Assembly: GCA_023055355.1 (NCBI GenBank)
Contig: JALJCS010000015.1
Coordinates: forward strand, 20,387,516 to 20,451,515
Reading direction: 5' to 3'
Source of the DNA: Agelaius tricolor
Lineage: Eukaryota; Chordata; Aves; Passeriformes; Icteridae
DNA length: 64,000 nucleotides
Position numbers and translations under genes: made by a program. Of this stretch, positions 10,601 to 23,500 are shown piece by piece. Every line of letters starts with the position of its first letter. The stretch's first letter is position 1. Under the pieces are notes generated by a model. That model made no database searches, was not told where the DNA came from, and was given only the letters and a program-made list of their open reading frames with translations.

Positions 10601-11319
10601 GGGGTACTGGGGGCGTGGGGGGATTGGGGTGCACTCACAACCCCCATTTTGGCTGCAGGACTGGGGAGAAGCTGAGCCCAGAGCCAGCCAAGGCCAGCAG
10701 CGAGTCACAGCGCTGCCTCCTCTGCCTCTGCGGCTTGGACACCTTTGGGGGTGAGTGGGGAGAGCACTGGGGACCTGGGGGATTTGGGGAGCAGCCGTGC
10801 ACCCCTCGGTGACCCCCTGGCTCTTACAGAGGAGGAGCTGGCTCTGGAGCCCACGCTGATCTGGGAGGAGCCAGTAGCAGGGTGAGCACATGGGCTGGGG
10901 GCATTCCAGGATTCCACAGCCACTCCCAGGCCACCGCAGTGGCACCGCTGAGTGTCCCTGTCCTCCCCTGTCCCACAGGGTTGAAAGCAAAGCTGCCTAC
11001 ATCCCCCTGCTGTGCTACAGCTGCCGCCTCACCTTCAAGGAGCTGGTGAGGTTTTGGGGTGCAGAGGGTGGGTCTTGGGGGTGGTGGGGGTCCCCAGGCT
11101 CACGGCCTCTCTCCTGCAGGGTCCCCTTGACACGCTGCCACCCTACGTGCGCGCCGAGGGCCAGCGCAGGATCCGCAGGTACCGGGGCTGGGGGGCCCCT
11201 GGGGCTGGGGGGCTCCTCCCTACCTGCTCAGCCCCCGAGGCCGTGTCCATCCAGTGTCTGTCCCCTGCAGAGCTGAGATGGAGCAGAACCAGGAGACCCA
11301 GGAGTCCAGCGAGAGCTGA
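7624..11319 (+). CDS. CTU2: Cytoplasmic tRNA 2-thiolation protein 2 (CTU2/NCS2), complete
   Basis: CTU2 pairs with CTU1 to form the cytosolic complex that 2-thiolates wobble uridine 34 of tRNA Lys, Glu and Gln, using sulfur delivered by URM1. Fifteen exons join in frame: 7624-7703, 8100-8174, 8715-8793, 8871-8930, 9015-9075, 9465-9574, 9673-9950, 10028-10163, 10264-10395, 10490-10581, 10659-10750, 10830-10881, 10979-11045, 11120-11178 and 11271-11319 (473 aa; human 515). Visible features are an N-terminal CxxC...CxxC pair (C32/C35, C51/C54), the PP-loop-like AVSGGPASS (about 82-90), the conserved blocks LGRGAYLAVDT and DVMVVRPMRDYTAKEIAFYNR, and a C-terminal CYSC. Introns 1 and 2 are filled with short GC-rich repeats. 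All introns are GT-AG. Confidence 0.95.
7740..8010. repeat. CCCGGTAC/CCGGTATCCC-type repeat in CTU2 intron 1
   Basis: Imperfect 12-25 base units built on CCCGGTACCGCCCCGGTG and CCCGGTATCCC fill most of the 396-nt intron. They resemble the tracts at 705-850 and 48755-49210. Confidence 0.7.
8200..8680. repeat. GGGGACATC-type degenerate repeat in CTU2 intron 2
   Basis: Units of about 18-30 bases around TTGGGGACATC(A/G)GGG are repeated with heavy divergence throughout the intron. Open frames across the tract are artefacts of the repeat. Confidence 0.7.
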
Positions 11320-11547
11320 AGGGGTTGTGGACAGCGGGGGACACGTCCCCATCCCACTGCTGGGGCACTGCCACTCCTCAGGGCTACATTCCTGACACCC
11401 AGGCAGCTGCTTTTATACCCCATTTCTGTGCCAGCCAGGGGCAGGGAGAGCCCCCATCCCCATTTATTGGAGGTTGGGGGGCAGGTCCCTGGTCCCCCCC
11501 ACCTCCCTGCCCCAGCTGCCTGTGAGCCAGGGAGGCCTCAAGTTTGT

Positions 11548-11553
11548 TTTATT
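11548..11553 (-). other. Possible PIEZO1 polyadenylation signal, inside the CTU2 3' UTR
   Basis: TTTATT reads AATAAA on the minus strand, about 520 bases below the PIEZO1 stop. If used, the two convergent genes would overlap in their 3' UTRs. A PIEZO1 end nearer 11900, without a canonical hexamer, cannot be excluded. Confidence 0.4.
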
Positions 11554-11566
11554 CGGTATCTGTATA

Positions 11567-11572
11567 AATAAA
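11567..11572 (+). other. CTU2 polyadenylation signal
   Basis: AATAAA lies about 250 bases after the CTU2 stop and about 15 bases before a genomic run of roughly 18 A residues (11587-11604). Confidence 0.7.
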
Positions 11573-12069
11573 ACATTTGAATTATTAAAAAAAAAAAAAA
11601 AAAACAAACCCAAAGTCACAAGTGTCTAAAGTCCAACTGGGGCTGCCAGACCTCCTCAAACGTGGGGGGCCACAACCCAGGACCCCCATCCTGGAGCTGG
11701 GGTGGGGGGGGGCTATTGCTTGAGTTCAACCTGGTTCTGGAGCAGGGCTGGGGCCCGCAGGGAGGGGGCACGGGCTGGCTCTTGACCCCCCCATCCCCAC
11801 CTGGCAGCCAGGGGTGCCCAGTGGGTGGGGTGGGGTGGGGGGGCCACCTCCTGTCCCCCCTCCCCGGGAAGGCACAACGTGGTCTGTGCACATCGGACGG
11901 CTTCAAAGCAATGTAAGAAAAACATCCAGAAAAAATCCTCCCTCCAGGGAGTGCCCAGAACCCCAGCTCCCAGTGCCTCCCGGGCCGGGACGCAGCCCCA
12001 GCCAGGGGGGCTGGTTAAGGCATTGGCGGTGATGTCCCTGCCAGGGGAGGGGGCTGCAGCCCCTTCCCC

Positions 12070-14519
12070 TTATTCCTTCTCCCGCGTCCACTTGATCATG
12101 GTCTCGGGCGAGCGGTAGAGGAAGATGAGCTTGGCGTAGAGCTCCTCCTCCAGCTCCAGCTCGCCCGTCTCCCGCACCAGGAAGATGTCCTGGCACAGCT
12201 TCAGGATGCGATCCACGTAGGGCAGCTCCTCGAACATGATGGAGTGCGAGACCTCGCTGAAGAAGCCCCGCACGAACTTGCCGATCACCAGCACGACCGA
12301 CACGTAGAGCCCCATGATCCTGCAAGAGGGGAGCACATCCTGAATCCCACCACAGCCATTCCCTCCGTGTTGCGGTCTGATGTCATAGCCTGGCTCAGGT
12401 ATCCCAGTTCTTTCCCCGGGTGTGCCAATCACCTCTCCCTTCCCCTCCCTTGCCCCTGCTGAGTGCTGTCCGTCCATCTTGGCATTCCAGAAAGGGCTTC
12501 GTGTGATTGGCAGAGTTCAAAAGATGCCTCTCAGCCCTGGGGGGCATTGGGCCATCCAGCTGTCCTTTGTCCCTTTGTCCCTCCCCTCCTGTACCCGGTT
12601 GGTGGCTCCCTACCCCTTCCCTGCCCCTCTCCCCGGGGTTCAAAGGAACAGCAACCACGGGCTCGGGGAGTTCTGTTGGAGCTGGTGCTGCATTCAGAGG
12701 CCTGAGGGCCAGAATAAAGCTCTGGATCCAAACCCTCCATCAGAAGCGACTCCTTTCCTTCACCATCCCCTTAAAGCTTCTCCACAGAGGGAAACCTGAG
12801 CTCCTGCAAGCCTGGGCTTGTCCCAAGCACCCAGGTGCAGCATCCAGCCACCCCAAGGTGTCTCTGAGGTGAATCCACCACACATCCAGCCAGCCAAAGG
12901 TGTCTCTGGGGTGAATCCACCACACACCCAGCCAGCCAAAGGTGTCTCTGGGGTGAGTCCACCACAGCTGCTGCCTTTGGTCAAGCAGCAAGGGCCAGAC
13001 GAGCCCAGGCACGTCCCATCTGGCTATACTGGTATTTAATTCCAATGCCTCCGGATCCCCCCTCACCCTGGCACCCTCCACGTACCCGTAGCCAGCCAGG
13101 AAGCCCAGGCTGGGGGGGCTGACTTTGTCGTTGAAGATGACCATGGGGAGGATGTTGCCAGCCTTGGGTGGGGCGTCCTTCTGCCTCAGCACCCACCACT
13201 CCACAAAGTGCTCACCAGGGCCAGAGCCCCTGCGCTCCTGTTTCAGCTGCAACTCCACGTCCAGGTAGTTCTCCTCACCATCTGCAGAGGGTGACACCGT
13301 GAGGGCACGGCACAGTGGCTGCTGTGCTCTTGAGGACAGATTTTGGGTGGGAGCGACACAGCGGGGCTCGCGTCCTCGCTGTCCAAGGGGCTGGCACCAT
13401 CAGGTGTGCTCCCAGTGCTGATGCCTTAGGGAGGGACACACTGGGACTCATGTCCTCCCTGTCTTCAGAGAGGTGGCACCCAGTGCTGGTTTTCTTGTGG
13501 GGGACATGTTGGGACCTACCTGGCAGCAGCTGCTCGATGGGTTCAGCTTCGAGGCCAGTGGATGCCCGGATGTATTTGGGGAAGAGGTTTTGCAATGCCC
13601 TGCAAGAAAGCAGAGTGATGGGGGGGGTTACACCATCCCACTGAGCTCAGGGGTCCAGCCACCCCCTCAGGGGACACTCACACGGGCTCAGTCCTGGTGC
13701 CAGCCAGCAGCTGGGCCAGCTGCAGGCGCTCGGGCGTGCCGGGGTCCAGGTCTGTGCTGTGTTTGCCGTAGGCATTCTCCACCGTGCCCCCCTTGCTCAG
13801 GTCCCTGCGGGCACGAGAGGCTCAGTGTGGGCAGGGGGGTGCAGGCAGGGCTGGCTCCTCCCTGGCCGTGCCCGAGGTACCTCTGGAAGATCCAGCTGAG
13901 GTGCAGGGTGATGTCAGAGGAGCCGTTCTGCAGCTCCAGCCGCATCTGCTCGCGGCTGGGGGGGCTGATGCCCCAGAGCGAGCCCGAGCTGCCCTCGATG
14001 CGGGCGGTCACGATGTCCTCCACGTCGTAGAGGCTGATGAACTGCATGGCCAACTGCCACCGAGGGGGACACAGCTCAGCCCCTGCCCTGGGGGCTCTGC
14101 CAGCCCCTGCCCCGGGCAGCCAGCAGGGATTTTTTGGGGTGGGGATTTACCAGCTCGCTCTCAAACTCTTTGGTGAGTTCCTCGTAGTCCTCGTAGCTGA
14201 AGGGCTGGATGTATTGCTGCTGGGAGCTCGTGCTGAACAGAGGCTGAGGAGGGGGACAGGGGGACATCAGCCAGGCAGGGCACCCTGGTGTCCCCTCTGG
14301 GCAGCCCAAGGGCCACCCCCACATCCTCACCTCGTACCCCCCCAGCTTGAGGGTGACGGTGACATCGATGGGGTGGTTGATGATGCCCACCACAGAGCGC
14401 ACCAGGGACATGAAGAGCAGAGGGAACCAGATGATGCCCACGAGGAAGAGGATGATGAGGCCGCCCATGCCGTACTTCACCACCTTCTTCTTCTTCTGCC
14501 CCTTGGGCTGGGGGTATTT
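12070..14519 (-). other. PIEZO1: PIEZO1 pore module (exons 45-51): outer helix, cap, inner helix, C-terminal domain
   Basis: Exon 45 carries the basic KKKK stretch and the outer helix (GMGGLIILFLVGIIWFPLLF). Exons 46-50 encode the extracellular cap, including DIVTARIEGSSGSLWGISPP and NLFPKYIRA. Exons 50-51 carry the inner helix (SLGFLAGYG then IMGLYVSVVLVIGKF). The neck residues Met-Phe of SHSIMFEEL (about M2400/F2401), equivalent to the mouse M2493/F2494 constriction, are intact, as is the C-terminus ending TMIKWTREKE. The module is the best-conserved part of the gene, and nothing in it looks damaged. Confidence 0.9.
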
Positions 14520-17500
14520 CTGGGGTGGGGGGAGACAGTGCACGGTGTAGGGTGGGCTCAGGGGGACCCCAACAAACCCCCAAAATGGGTTTAGTGAGGG
14601 ACCCTTCCTGGCATAGGGGCTGTACCTTCTCAGTCTCCCGGCTGCACTTGATGATGAAGATGTTGGCGTAGATGTCCTCCACACACATCCAGTCAGAGAG
14701 GGACAGCGTGGTGTCCGTCCACACCCAGTCCATGACGGCCCGCAGCTCCACCAGGAAGGGCACGAGGCGGAACCTGGGGGGCACACGGGGACAGGGCAGT
14801 GGTACGGCACCCTCGGCGTGCCCGGCGCTCCCTGTGGCCCCGTGCCCTACCCCTGGAAGAGGAAGAGGTTGAGGTGGTTGTATTTCTTGGTGAGGAAGTT
14901 GCCCAGGATGCGGGTGGGGTAGCCACAGCGGATCTGGTAGGCTGACAGTCCAAAGTAGATGCACTTCACAAAGTACCACAGCTGGGCCACCGTGTTGTGG
15001 CGGAACAACCTGTGGGAGGGACGTGTCACCACCCTTCAGCCACCAGCCTGGGCCACCGCGTGGGCTGGGGGACACCAAGGTGCCACACCGTGCTGTGACG
15101 GGGAATCCTTTGGGACGTGCCTTTGGGTGACGTAGGGCAGGATGAAGAACATCCAGATGTGGATGCCGAAGACCAGGATGACCTGGAAGACGAGCTTGCC
15201 CAGCACGCTCTTGCGGAGGTAGAGCGCGCGGTCGATGACCATGGTGCTGAACTGGAAGAGCAGCATGAACAGGAAAGCCTCTGGCACTTGGTTTTCCAGC
15301 AGCGAGGAGGTGATGTCAGCGGCCGCCGTGTATTTCTGGGGGGCAGGAGAGGTCAGGACCCAGCCCAGCCTCACCCCGTGGTGGAGGCAGGACAGGCAGG
15401 GCCCTGTGGGACTCCCTGCTCACCCCAAAGGCCCAGAAGCCGAAGACGATGATGATGAAGCCGACCACGTCAGCCAGGAACATGTAGGCGTAGACGTCGG
15501 TGGCTGCACGGCTCTGCGTGTCCATGATGTCCCGGCAGAACTCGCACACTGGCTGGTACACATCGTGTGCCCTGCAGGGACAGGGGACACGGGACACAGG
15601 GGACAGGTGACAGGGACTGCACCCCACAGCCCCCACCCCAACCAGCACCCCCACAACTCACATGGTGAGGAAGAAGCCCTTGACCCGCAAGCCAAACGCC
15701 TTCAGCTTCCTGTGAGCGTGGCTCTCTTCTGACACCTCCGCCTCTTCCTCCTCCTCACCCCCTTGAAGTGAGGCACAGCGTGGGTGACAGCCAGGGTCCT
15801 GCAGGGCCACATCCTGCCCGACCCCAGCACCCTGGGGGTGGCAGCTTTGCTCCTCAGCAGGACACGAGGGTTGGGAACTCGTGCTCACCTTCCACTTGAA
15901 CCACCTCCATTGTCTTCCTCCCCTGCTTCCTCCTGAAGCGGAGCTGTGTGGCCTCATTCTCCTCTTCCTGCTCCACAGATTCGCCCTCTGGCTCCAGCTC
16001 CAGCCCCGTGGCTGCTCCCAGTGCTCCTGGCTGGGCTGGACTCTCCAGCCCTTCCTCAGCCACCGCCGATGGTGGGGACACGGCTTCCTCCGGCTTCTCC
16101 CCTTCCTCGCTCTGCTGCTTCTCATCCGTCATCTTCTCCTGGTCCCACAGCCCATAGGACTGCAGAGGGACACGGTCAGGGGTCCTGCTGGTCCCCAGCC
16201 CCACACACCTCACTCCCAGGATCATCCTGCAGCATCAACTCCCACCAGCACTGGTGGGAAACCACGGCAGAGCCACCCAGCACCTGCTGGGTTCTGCCTG
16301 GAGCCCCCAGGAGCAGCTCCAGCTCCCCCCAAATGCCCACCCACGGCCCAGGGCTCACCAGCAGCAGGGAGCGATGGAAGAAGAGGGCCAGGAGCTGCAG
16401 GAGGTCATACTTGATGTAGTGGATGGACTTCTCCAAGCCAATGATGCGTGGTGGGAAGAAGGGCTTGCCCTCATTGCGCAGCAGGGTGATGTAGCCGTTC
16501 CAGGGAAAGAAGCCAAACTGGAAAAGGTATTTCACCACCACCGTCATCTGTGGGGATGCTGGGGTCAGTGGGTGGCAGCAGAGGCCGGGTGGCATCGTCC
16601 CTTCACTGGCCACCCCTGCCCACCTCGGTGAAGATGATGGCGGTCATCCAGAAGCGCTTGGTGGGCCGGGGGTTGGAAAGCATGGCCCAGAGGAAGATGA
16701 GGATGGGCAGGAAGAGGGAGATGACGGAGCCAGTGACCATGTTGTTGAGGACAATGGTGAAGTAACAGAGCAGCTCGGAGTGGCCGGTCCCGAAGCGGTA
16801 CCCGGCCAGCAGCAGCTTCAGGAACCGGTTGTGGGATTGGTAGAACCGTTGTGACTCCTCCAGCTCGGCGACACACAACCTCCTGCAGGATGCAGGGCTG
16901 GGATGAGCCCCCTGGCTGCCCCCCGTCCCCATCCTGCTGTCCCCACGTCCCCTGTCCCCACATCCACCTGCTCCTGAGGAGCTCACTGGCAGTCCGCCTG
17001 CGCTGCTGGGGAACGGCCAGGAACTGCTGGGCATCAGCCACATCCTCCACGCTTATCCCCTGCTCCTGGCTGCCAGAAGAAGGGGCAGCTCTTAGGTACC
17101 TGCTGGGGATGACAGAGGGACAGGGGTGAGCCCCCTGCCCTGCCTGTGGCACTGCCAGGGGTCCCCTCGGGGGTATCTATGCACCTGCCTGGAAGCGCGG
17201 ATGAGGGACACCGCAGCCAGGGAGCCGGGCGGGCTGGGCTCCTGCAGGAGCTCCTCTGGTGGCAGCTCGTACAACTCATTGGGGAACTCCTCCTCGTTGA
17301 TCTGCTCTCCCTGGGGCAGGCAGGACGTCAGTGCCACCCCCGTGGGCTGCCACCCCCCGTGCCCCGGTGTCCCCCTGGGCTCACCTTGGCCAGGCGCTCT
17401 GCCATGACAAACCTCTCGAGGCACAGCACCTGGGACATGTCTGTGTGCTCCCGGGTCTGGGTGTCCAGCCACTGGGTCAGCCCGTCCACCAGGGCCTGGC

Positions 17501-20500
17501 ACAGCAGCCACAGGAACCTCAGCGTGCTCAGTGCCCGCTGCAAGACGTTGCTGCGTTCTGCCAGGGCAAGGAGAGGGCTGGAGGGTCACCCGTGCCCACC
17601 CAGACCCCCCCAGCATCCCCCTGGCACTGCAGTCCTGCTGCCCACCTACCAGATCTTTCCACGTTCTCTTCCTCCCGGCCTTCAGCCCCCTGGGCAGCCT
17701 CCACCCCTCTCCTTGCACCGTCTCCTCGAGGGTCAGACCACAAGGAAGGATGAACATCATTTTTGGGGCTCTCCCGTCCACCACCCCATCCCCTGTCCCC
17801 CCACATCCACCTTAACAACCAGGGTGGGCAGCAAAGAAGCTGCACAGCCTGTGCCAAACCCCACTGTAGCCACCAGAGATCCCCCCCACACACTGGGAGC
17901 GCCCTGCCAGGGCACACAGTGGGCACCAGGCAGGGCTGTGTCCCCTGCTGCCCCCCCCAGCCCTATTTTGGGGTGTCACACGCACCTGCAGTGCTCTCAG
18001 TGCTGGGTGGCTGTGGCTGCTCGGGCTGCTCCTGCTGCCGCAGCACCGTCCTGGTGTTGGTCACCCAGGCCTGGTAGGCGAGCTGGAGGGGGACAGGGGC
18101 CATCAGCAGCCTGGGGACACTGCCAGCCCTCGGGCTGCTCTGCAGTCCCCCAGCCCTGCTCACCTGGAAGGCGCTCAGCCTCCCCGGCCGTGGCTCCTCC
18201 TGCACCTCCTCCTCCTCCTCGCTGTCCGACTCGAAGAGGAAGTATTCCCCGGAATGCAGCACTGCCAGGGGGCACAGGGTGTCACGGCACGGCCAGGGCC
18301 ATGGCAGGGGTGTCACACCCCACGCTGTCCCTGCTGCCATCTCCCAGGGCACCGCCTGGCACCGAGGACACCCATGGGGACATCAAATCCAACAACTCAA
18401 CTGCCACGTCCCCAAAGCGGCATCAGTGTTCAGAGGTGACCGATGTCAGTGACCCCAAACCCAGCCTGGCACCCCCAGTCCAACACCCTGTTAGTGCTGG
18501 GGAGCAGAGAAGCTGTGGTTAGTGCTCTGAGGCCGAGCCTGGGGACAGGGGACATGCGGGGTGTCCCCTGGCCGAGCAGTGTCCCTGCAGATATTAGTGC
18601 GGTGTCCTTGCAGTATCCCTGTAGGTGTTAGTGTGGTGTCCCTGCAGGTGTTAGTGCAGTGTCCCTGCAGGTGTCAGTGGTCCCAGCAGAGGCACCTCTC
18701 CAAGGGCTGAGCCCTGTTATGGCCCCGTGCCGGGGCTGTACCTGTAGCATGGTCTAACCATGGCCGCCACCACCGCTCCCTCTGCCGGGACGGGTCTGCC
18801 GGGCCACCGGGAGCTGTGGGATGGCAAAGGGGGCTGAGAGGGGGCTGAGAAGGGCCCTGCTCAGGGCACCCACCCTGCCTGGGGGGACTCAGCACGGGAG
18901 GGGTCACCACAATGCTCCACGGGGCTCCACCAGGATGGGCGTCGGCGAAAGGCCACGGTGCCACCCGTGTGTCCAGAGAGGGGCTGGGGACACGGGAGGG
19001 ACCCCCCGGCTCTCACCTGCTCTGGCCCCTTCCTGCTCCGTGCTGGTGGCGCGCTCCTGGTGGTACTTCTGTTGCTTGGCTCGGATCCGCTCCATCCTGG
19101 AGGCAGAGGGTGCTGCAGAGCCTGCTCCCCCCCCAGGGGCACCCCTCACTCAGGGGTGTCCCAAGGTGCAGGGAGAGGGGTCCCAGTGCCCCCCAAAACC
19201 CACTCACTGCCGCTTCAGCTGGTCCAGCGACTTCTTCTCGGCTTGCCGGTGCGAGCGCAGGCTCTTCATGATGCTGGCCTTGAACAGTGCCACACCCCTG
19301 GGGGACAGGGACAGCAGAGGGTCAGGGGGGTCCCCAGCACCCATGAGGACCCTCCAGGACCCCAATCCCACCTGGAAGCCTGCAGGGCAGAGGCTCGGAG
19401 GTCCCACATGACGTGCAGGTAGTAGGAGCTGAGGAAGATGCGGCGCTGGAGCAGGAGGAAGAAGAAGCAGATGCTGTCCCACATGATGCCGGCCTCCTCG
19501 ATGGGCAGCGTGCAGTCGTGGTCCTTGTGCATCGCCTTGGCTGGCAGGCAGAGGTGCAGGCGGGTCAGGCAGCAGCCCAAGCCTGCAGCCCCATGCCCCC
19601 CAGAGCAGCAACTCACGGTTGTAGTAGCCCTTGACGGTGCAGACGAGGCTGAAGAGCTGGATGACCCAGCAGAACCTGCTCTGCATTTGCTGCACGAAGA
19701 CGCAGGACAGGAGCTGTGGGCAGAGAGGGCACACACGGCTCTGTCACCACCCCAGGGGACAGCCAGGGTTGTTGCCACATTTCTCCTCACAGAGAAAAGC
19801 AAGGCACAATTCTTCCCGAGGATTTCTGAGATTCACATTCTCTGAACCTCAGAGAAAGGGAAAACGCAATTCTTATCACTTGCTGTGCCTGTGTTGTGCC
19901 AAAGCAGAATGCAATATGAAGGTTATTTATCCAAAGTGATGGTGTTTTGTTTCCTTAGCCTATCAGGGCCAAGTGTGTGTGTGTGTGGTGACAGCCATGA
20001 GATTCTGGGCAGTGTGAGCAGGTGCATGCAGAGTGAGTGCTTGGCAGATTCAGTTTAGATGAAATGTATCTAGCATAGTATAATAAAGTAATTAATTAGC
20101 CTTCTGATATCAATGGAGTCAGATGCATCATTGTCTCCCCTTTGATTTACAGCACAGGGTGACCCAAGGAGAGGCCCGTGGGCGGCTCACCACGCACCGA
20201 GAGCATGTTTTTGGAGATGATGACGGCGATGTTGTAGAGGATGAGGCAGTCCCAGAGCGCCAGGCGGGCGCGGGCCGGCTTGCGCAGCATGGCGGTGCCC
20301 GAGAGCAGCAGGTAGAAGCAGGCCAGCACGTAGCCCAGCCCAAAGAGGCTGATGCGGTTGGTCCCGGTGATGAAAACCACCACCAGGACCACCCAGAAGA
20401 GGTAGTGGAACACCACCACCTTCGCCATGTCCAGGTAGGACCTGTGGAGGGGGTGGTCAGAGCAGGGGCCTTGTCCCTTCCCAGGACGGTCCCAGTCCCC

Positions 20501-23500
20501 CAGCCAGCCCTGTCATGGGGGACAAAGGCTTTTGTCCCAGTTTACGGCACAAAGCCTGTGAGGGTCCAGCACCATCACCAGGGGTGTCCTGGACCACCTC
20601 ATCTCCTTCCAGAAGGGCCTCAGGGTGTCCCTGCTCCAGCCACCAGGGCAGTCACATCCAAAGGGACCCTGGCCCAAAAGGGTTCCAATCCCATTCTAGA
20701 GGATCCCAGCCCAGCAGGTCCCACTGCCCGAAGGTCCCATCCCACCCACACCCAGGGGATTTGCTGTCCAAAGGTGGGATCTCATCTTGTCCCTACCCCA
20801 AAGGGTTCCATCCCAGGGGGAAAGCCCATCCTGTCCAAACCCCAGAATTTGGCATCCCAAGGTTGGAATTGCAAGGCTGGGATTCCATTGTGCGTCCACA
20901 CCCCAAGGGGTCCCATCCCAGAGGAGCCCCCCCATTCACTGCCCACAGTGGGAATCCCATTCCCGCGGCCCAGCCCCGCTGGGAGTGCAGTGCTGGGGGC
21001 ACCCACTTGCAGTAGATGAAGTTTGGGGTGGGGTTGTGGTGGTCCTGCTCGCGGTCCAGCCGGTCCGAGTTGTCGCCGGCCGCCCACAGCCAGGGCTCGG
21101 AGCGCTCGGCCTCGAAGACGCGCCACTGCTGGGCCGCGCACAGCAGCAGCAGGAAATCGTCTGGGGGAGCAGAGCTCAGCCCGGGCCACAGCCCCCCCGA
21201 ATGCTGATACCCCCCAAACCCTTCCCCTGGCGTGGGGCACCCCCATCCTGGGCAGGATGTTCAGTAGTTCCCTCCAGGCAGGTGCGGCTTTTCCCGGCCC
21301 CACCCCTTCTTTAACCAAGTGTGGGTCTCTCCAGACCCCTTCTTTTCCCAAAAAGGGGTGGGAAAACAATTAAGGACCCCAAAAAGGGTTGGGAAAACAA
21401 TTAAGGTACCCCAAAAAAGGGTGGGGTTTGCCATGACTCCTTCTCCAACGGGATGTGTGCGATTTAAGCTCTACCCCCAAAGGAGCGGAGTTCTTAAACC
21501 TCCTCCAACCCTCCTGTCTGTCCTTCCCCCCTCCTGGACCCAAAGGATGGCTGGGGAGGTGCCAGAGGTTGGGACAGGGGCTGGAATAGGGTGACAGGGC
21601 ACCCCATGGGCACAGAGGTGCCAGGGGCTGCAGCAGGGGGGCCAAGGGGCTGCCATGGGCTGCGTCACCCCATGAGCAGGGGACTGCCAGGGGCTGGAGT
21701 AGGGGGCACCCCATGGGCAGGGGGCTACTCACTGATGAGGTTGGTGGATTTGGGAGCCTGGAAGAAGTCGGGCAGGTAGAGCCACTTGACGAGGGCCGAG
21801 TTGAGGGGAATGGCATGGCTCCAGCGCCACGGATAGTCTGGGGGGGCAGGGGGCACCATCAGTGCCAGGGCCTCTCCTGCAGCCCCTTCCCACAGAAAGG
21901 CAGGGTGCCCCTTACCTATGCAGAGGGCGGGCGGCATGCCCAGGCACAGCAGGTACTGGTAGAGGAAGAAGATGACGAGGAAGAGGCAGTACTTGGGCCA
22001 GAGGCGGGCGATGGCCGCGCGCCGCCGCCGCGTCAGCATCACCACGAGCCAGCAGCCGTGCAGGATCACCAGGAAGTTCATCCTCTGCCCAATCACGTTC
22101 ACCATCATCAGGAAGCAGATCTGGGGGTGCAGGGGGTGCAAGGCTCAGCACTGGGAATGCTGCCAGCGCTGGGACCCCAGTCCACACAAGGGGTGCTCCC
22201 ACCTCCAAGCCAAACTTGTAGTAGAAGTAGTTGATGAAGTATTTGGCGCAGCTGACGAGGCTGAGGTCGAGGTGCTCGCGGGAGATGTCCTCAAACACGG
22301 TCTCGGTGACAGGGGCCACCAGCTGGTGCTGCTTGCGGTGGTACTGCTGGCGCCGGTACACCACGGCCTCAAACACCAGCAGCAGCAGCACCTGCAGGTG
22401 GTTCTGGGGGAACAGGGCACGCTCAGGACCATGGGGTGACACCAGCAATCCCCCCACGGGATGGTCCTCATAAGCAGCACCTCCCCAGGTTCTCAGAAGA
22501 GATGCTCAGGACCACGGTGTGAAGCTAAGAACCCCCTCCAGGTGGTGCCCACAGTGTCCCCGTGCCCACCTTGACGTATCCCCAGTTGGGGAAGCCCTTG
22601 CGGATGCCGAACCAGTTGGCAGGGTCCACAGGGCCACGGTACAGCGTGGAGTTGCCCAGCTCCTCTGGGGTCAGGTTGGTGCCGTTGGGGAGGGGCTGCA
22701 GAGGGGAGCACCAGGGGATGGTCAGTGCCCCTCAGCCCCCCCTCCAGCCAGGGAGCCCCCCAAGAACCGGCCCTGCTGGGCACACCTGGGTGCAGTTGCT
22801 GAAGTACTCGTGGGGGTCCACGACCTCGAGCTGGTAGAGCATCTTGCAGACAATGATGATGCAGGTCCAGACGGTGGAGAGGCACGAGGCCATGTGGCGG
22901 AAGCGGCAGTAGGGCACGGCCAAGGTCCACAGCAGCACCAGCAAGAAGTTCATCACCGAGACCTGGGCCAGAGGCCGTGTCAGCACCTCAGGGGGCCCAG
23001 CTGAGCCCCCCAACCCCACGCCCCCAGGGGTACCTCCTCCAGGGCCACCCAGACAGCGTAGACAGCCACCAACTTGACGACGTGGAGCTCCAGCAGGCGC
23101 CTCACGAAGACCTCACTCCGTGTCATCTTGTCCGAGAAGGTGCGGCCCAGCACCACCAGGCGCTCCAGCACCAGCCCCCATTTGTTGGATGCTGTGGGAC
23201 GTGGACCCTCATGGACACCCCTGCAGCCTCGCTGGCTCTGAGGACACCCCAACCCCTCCCCTGTGTCCTCCCCAATCCATTCCCACAGCCCCCCACACCT
23301 GGAGAACAACCCAACCCATGCCTGCAACCTCCAGCCTCCTCCTAGCTCAGAGGGCATCCCCATCCATCCCTGCATCCCTCCAGACTTGGAGGAGACCCCA
23401 ATGAATCCCTGCACTACGGTGGTCCCACCCTGGCTTTCAGGACACCCCAATCCACCCCCATGCCCTCCTGCCCATTCCTGGCTCAGAGAACATCCCAGTC

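Noticed and set aside
12740..13297. Peptide with GWVCGGFTPETPLA repeats downstream of PIEZO1 exon 50
   Set aside because: The frame starts in the real exon 50 but then reads through the GT donor at 13085 into the 42-bp intronic repeat. Exon 51 is needed to encode the inner helix and C-terminus.
17042..17105. Alternative start of PIEZO1 exon 36 at GTACCTAAG (giving RYLRAAPSSGSQEQG)
   Set aside because: That start needs phase 2 and would force a GC donor at exon 35. The acceptor CAGCCAG at 17066 after a strong pyrimidine tract gives a normal GT-AG intron in phase 0, so it was preferred.
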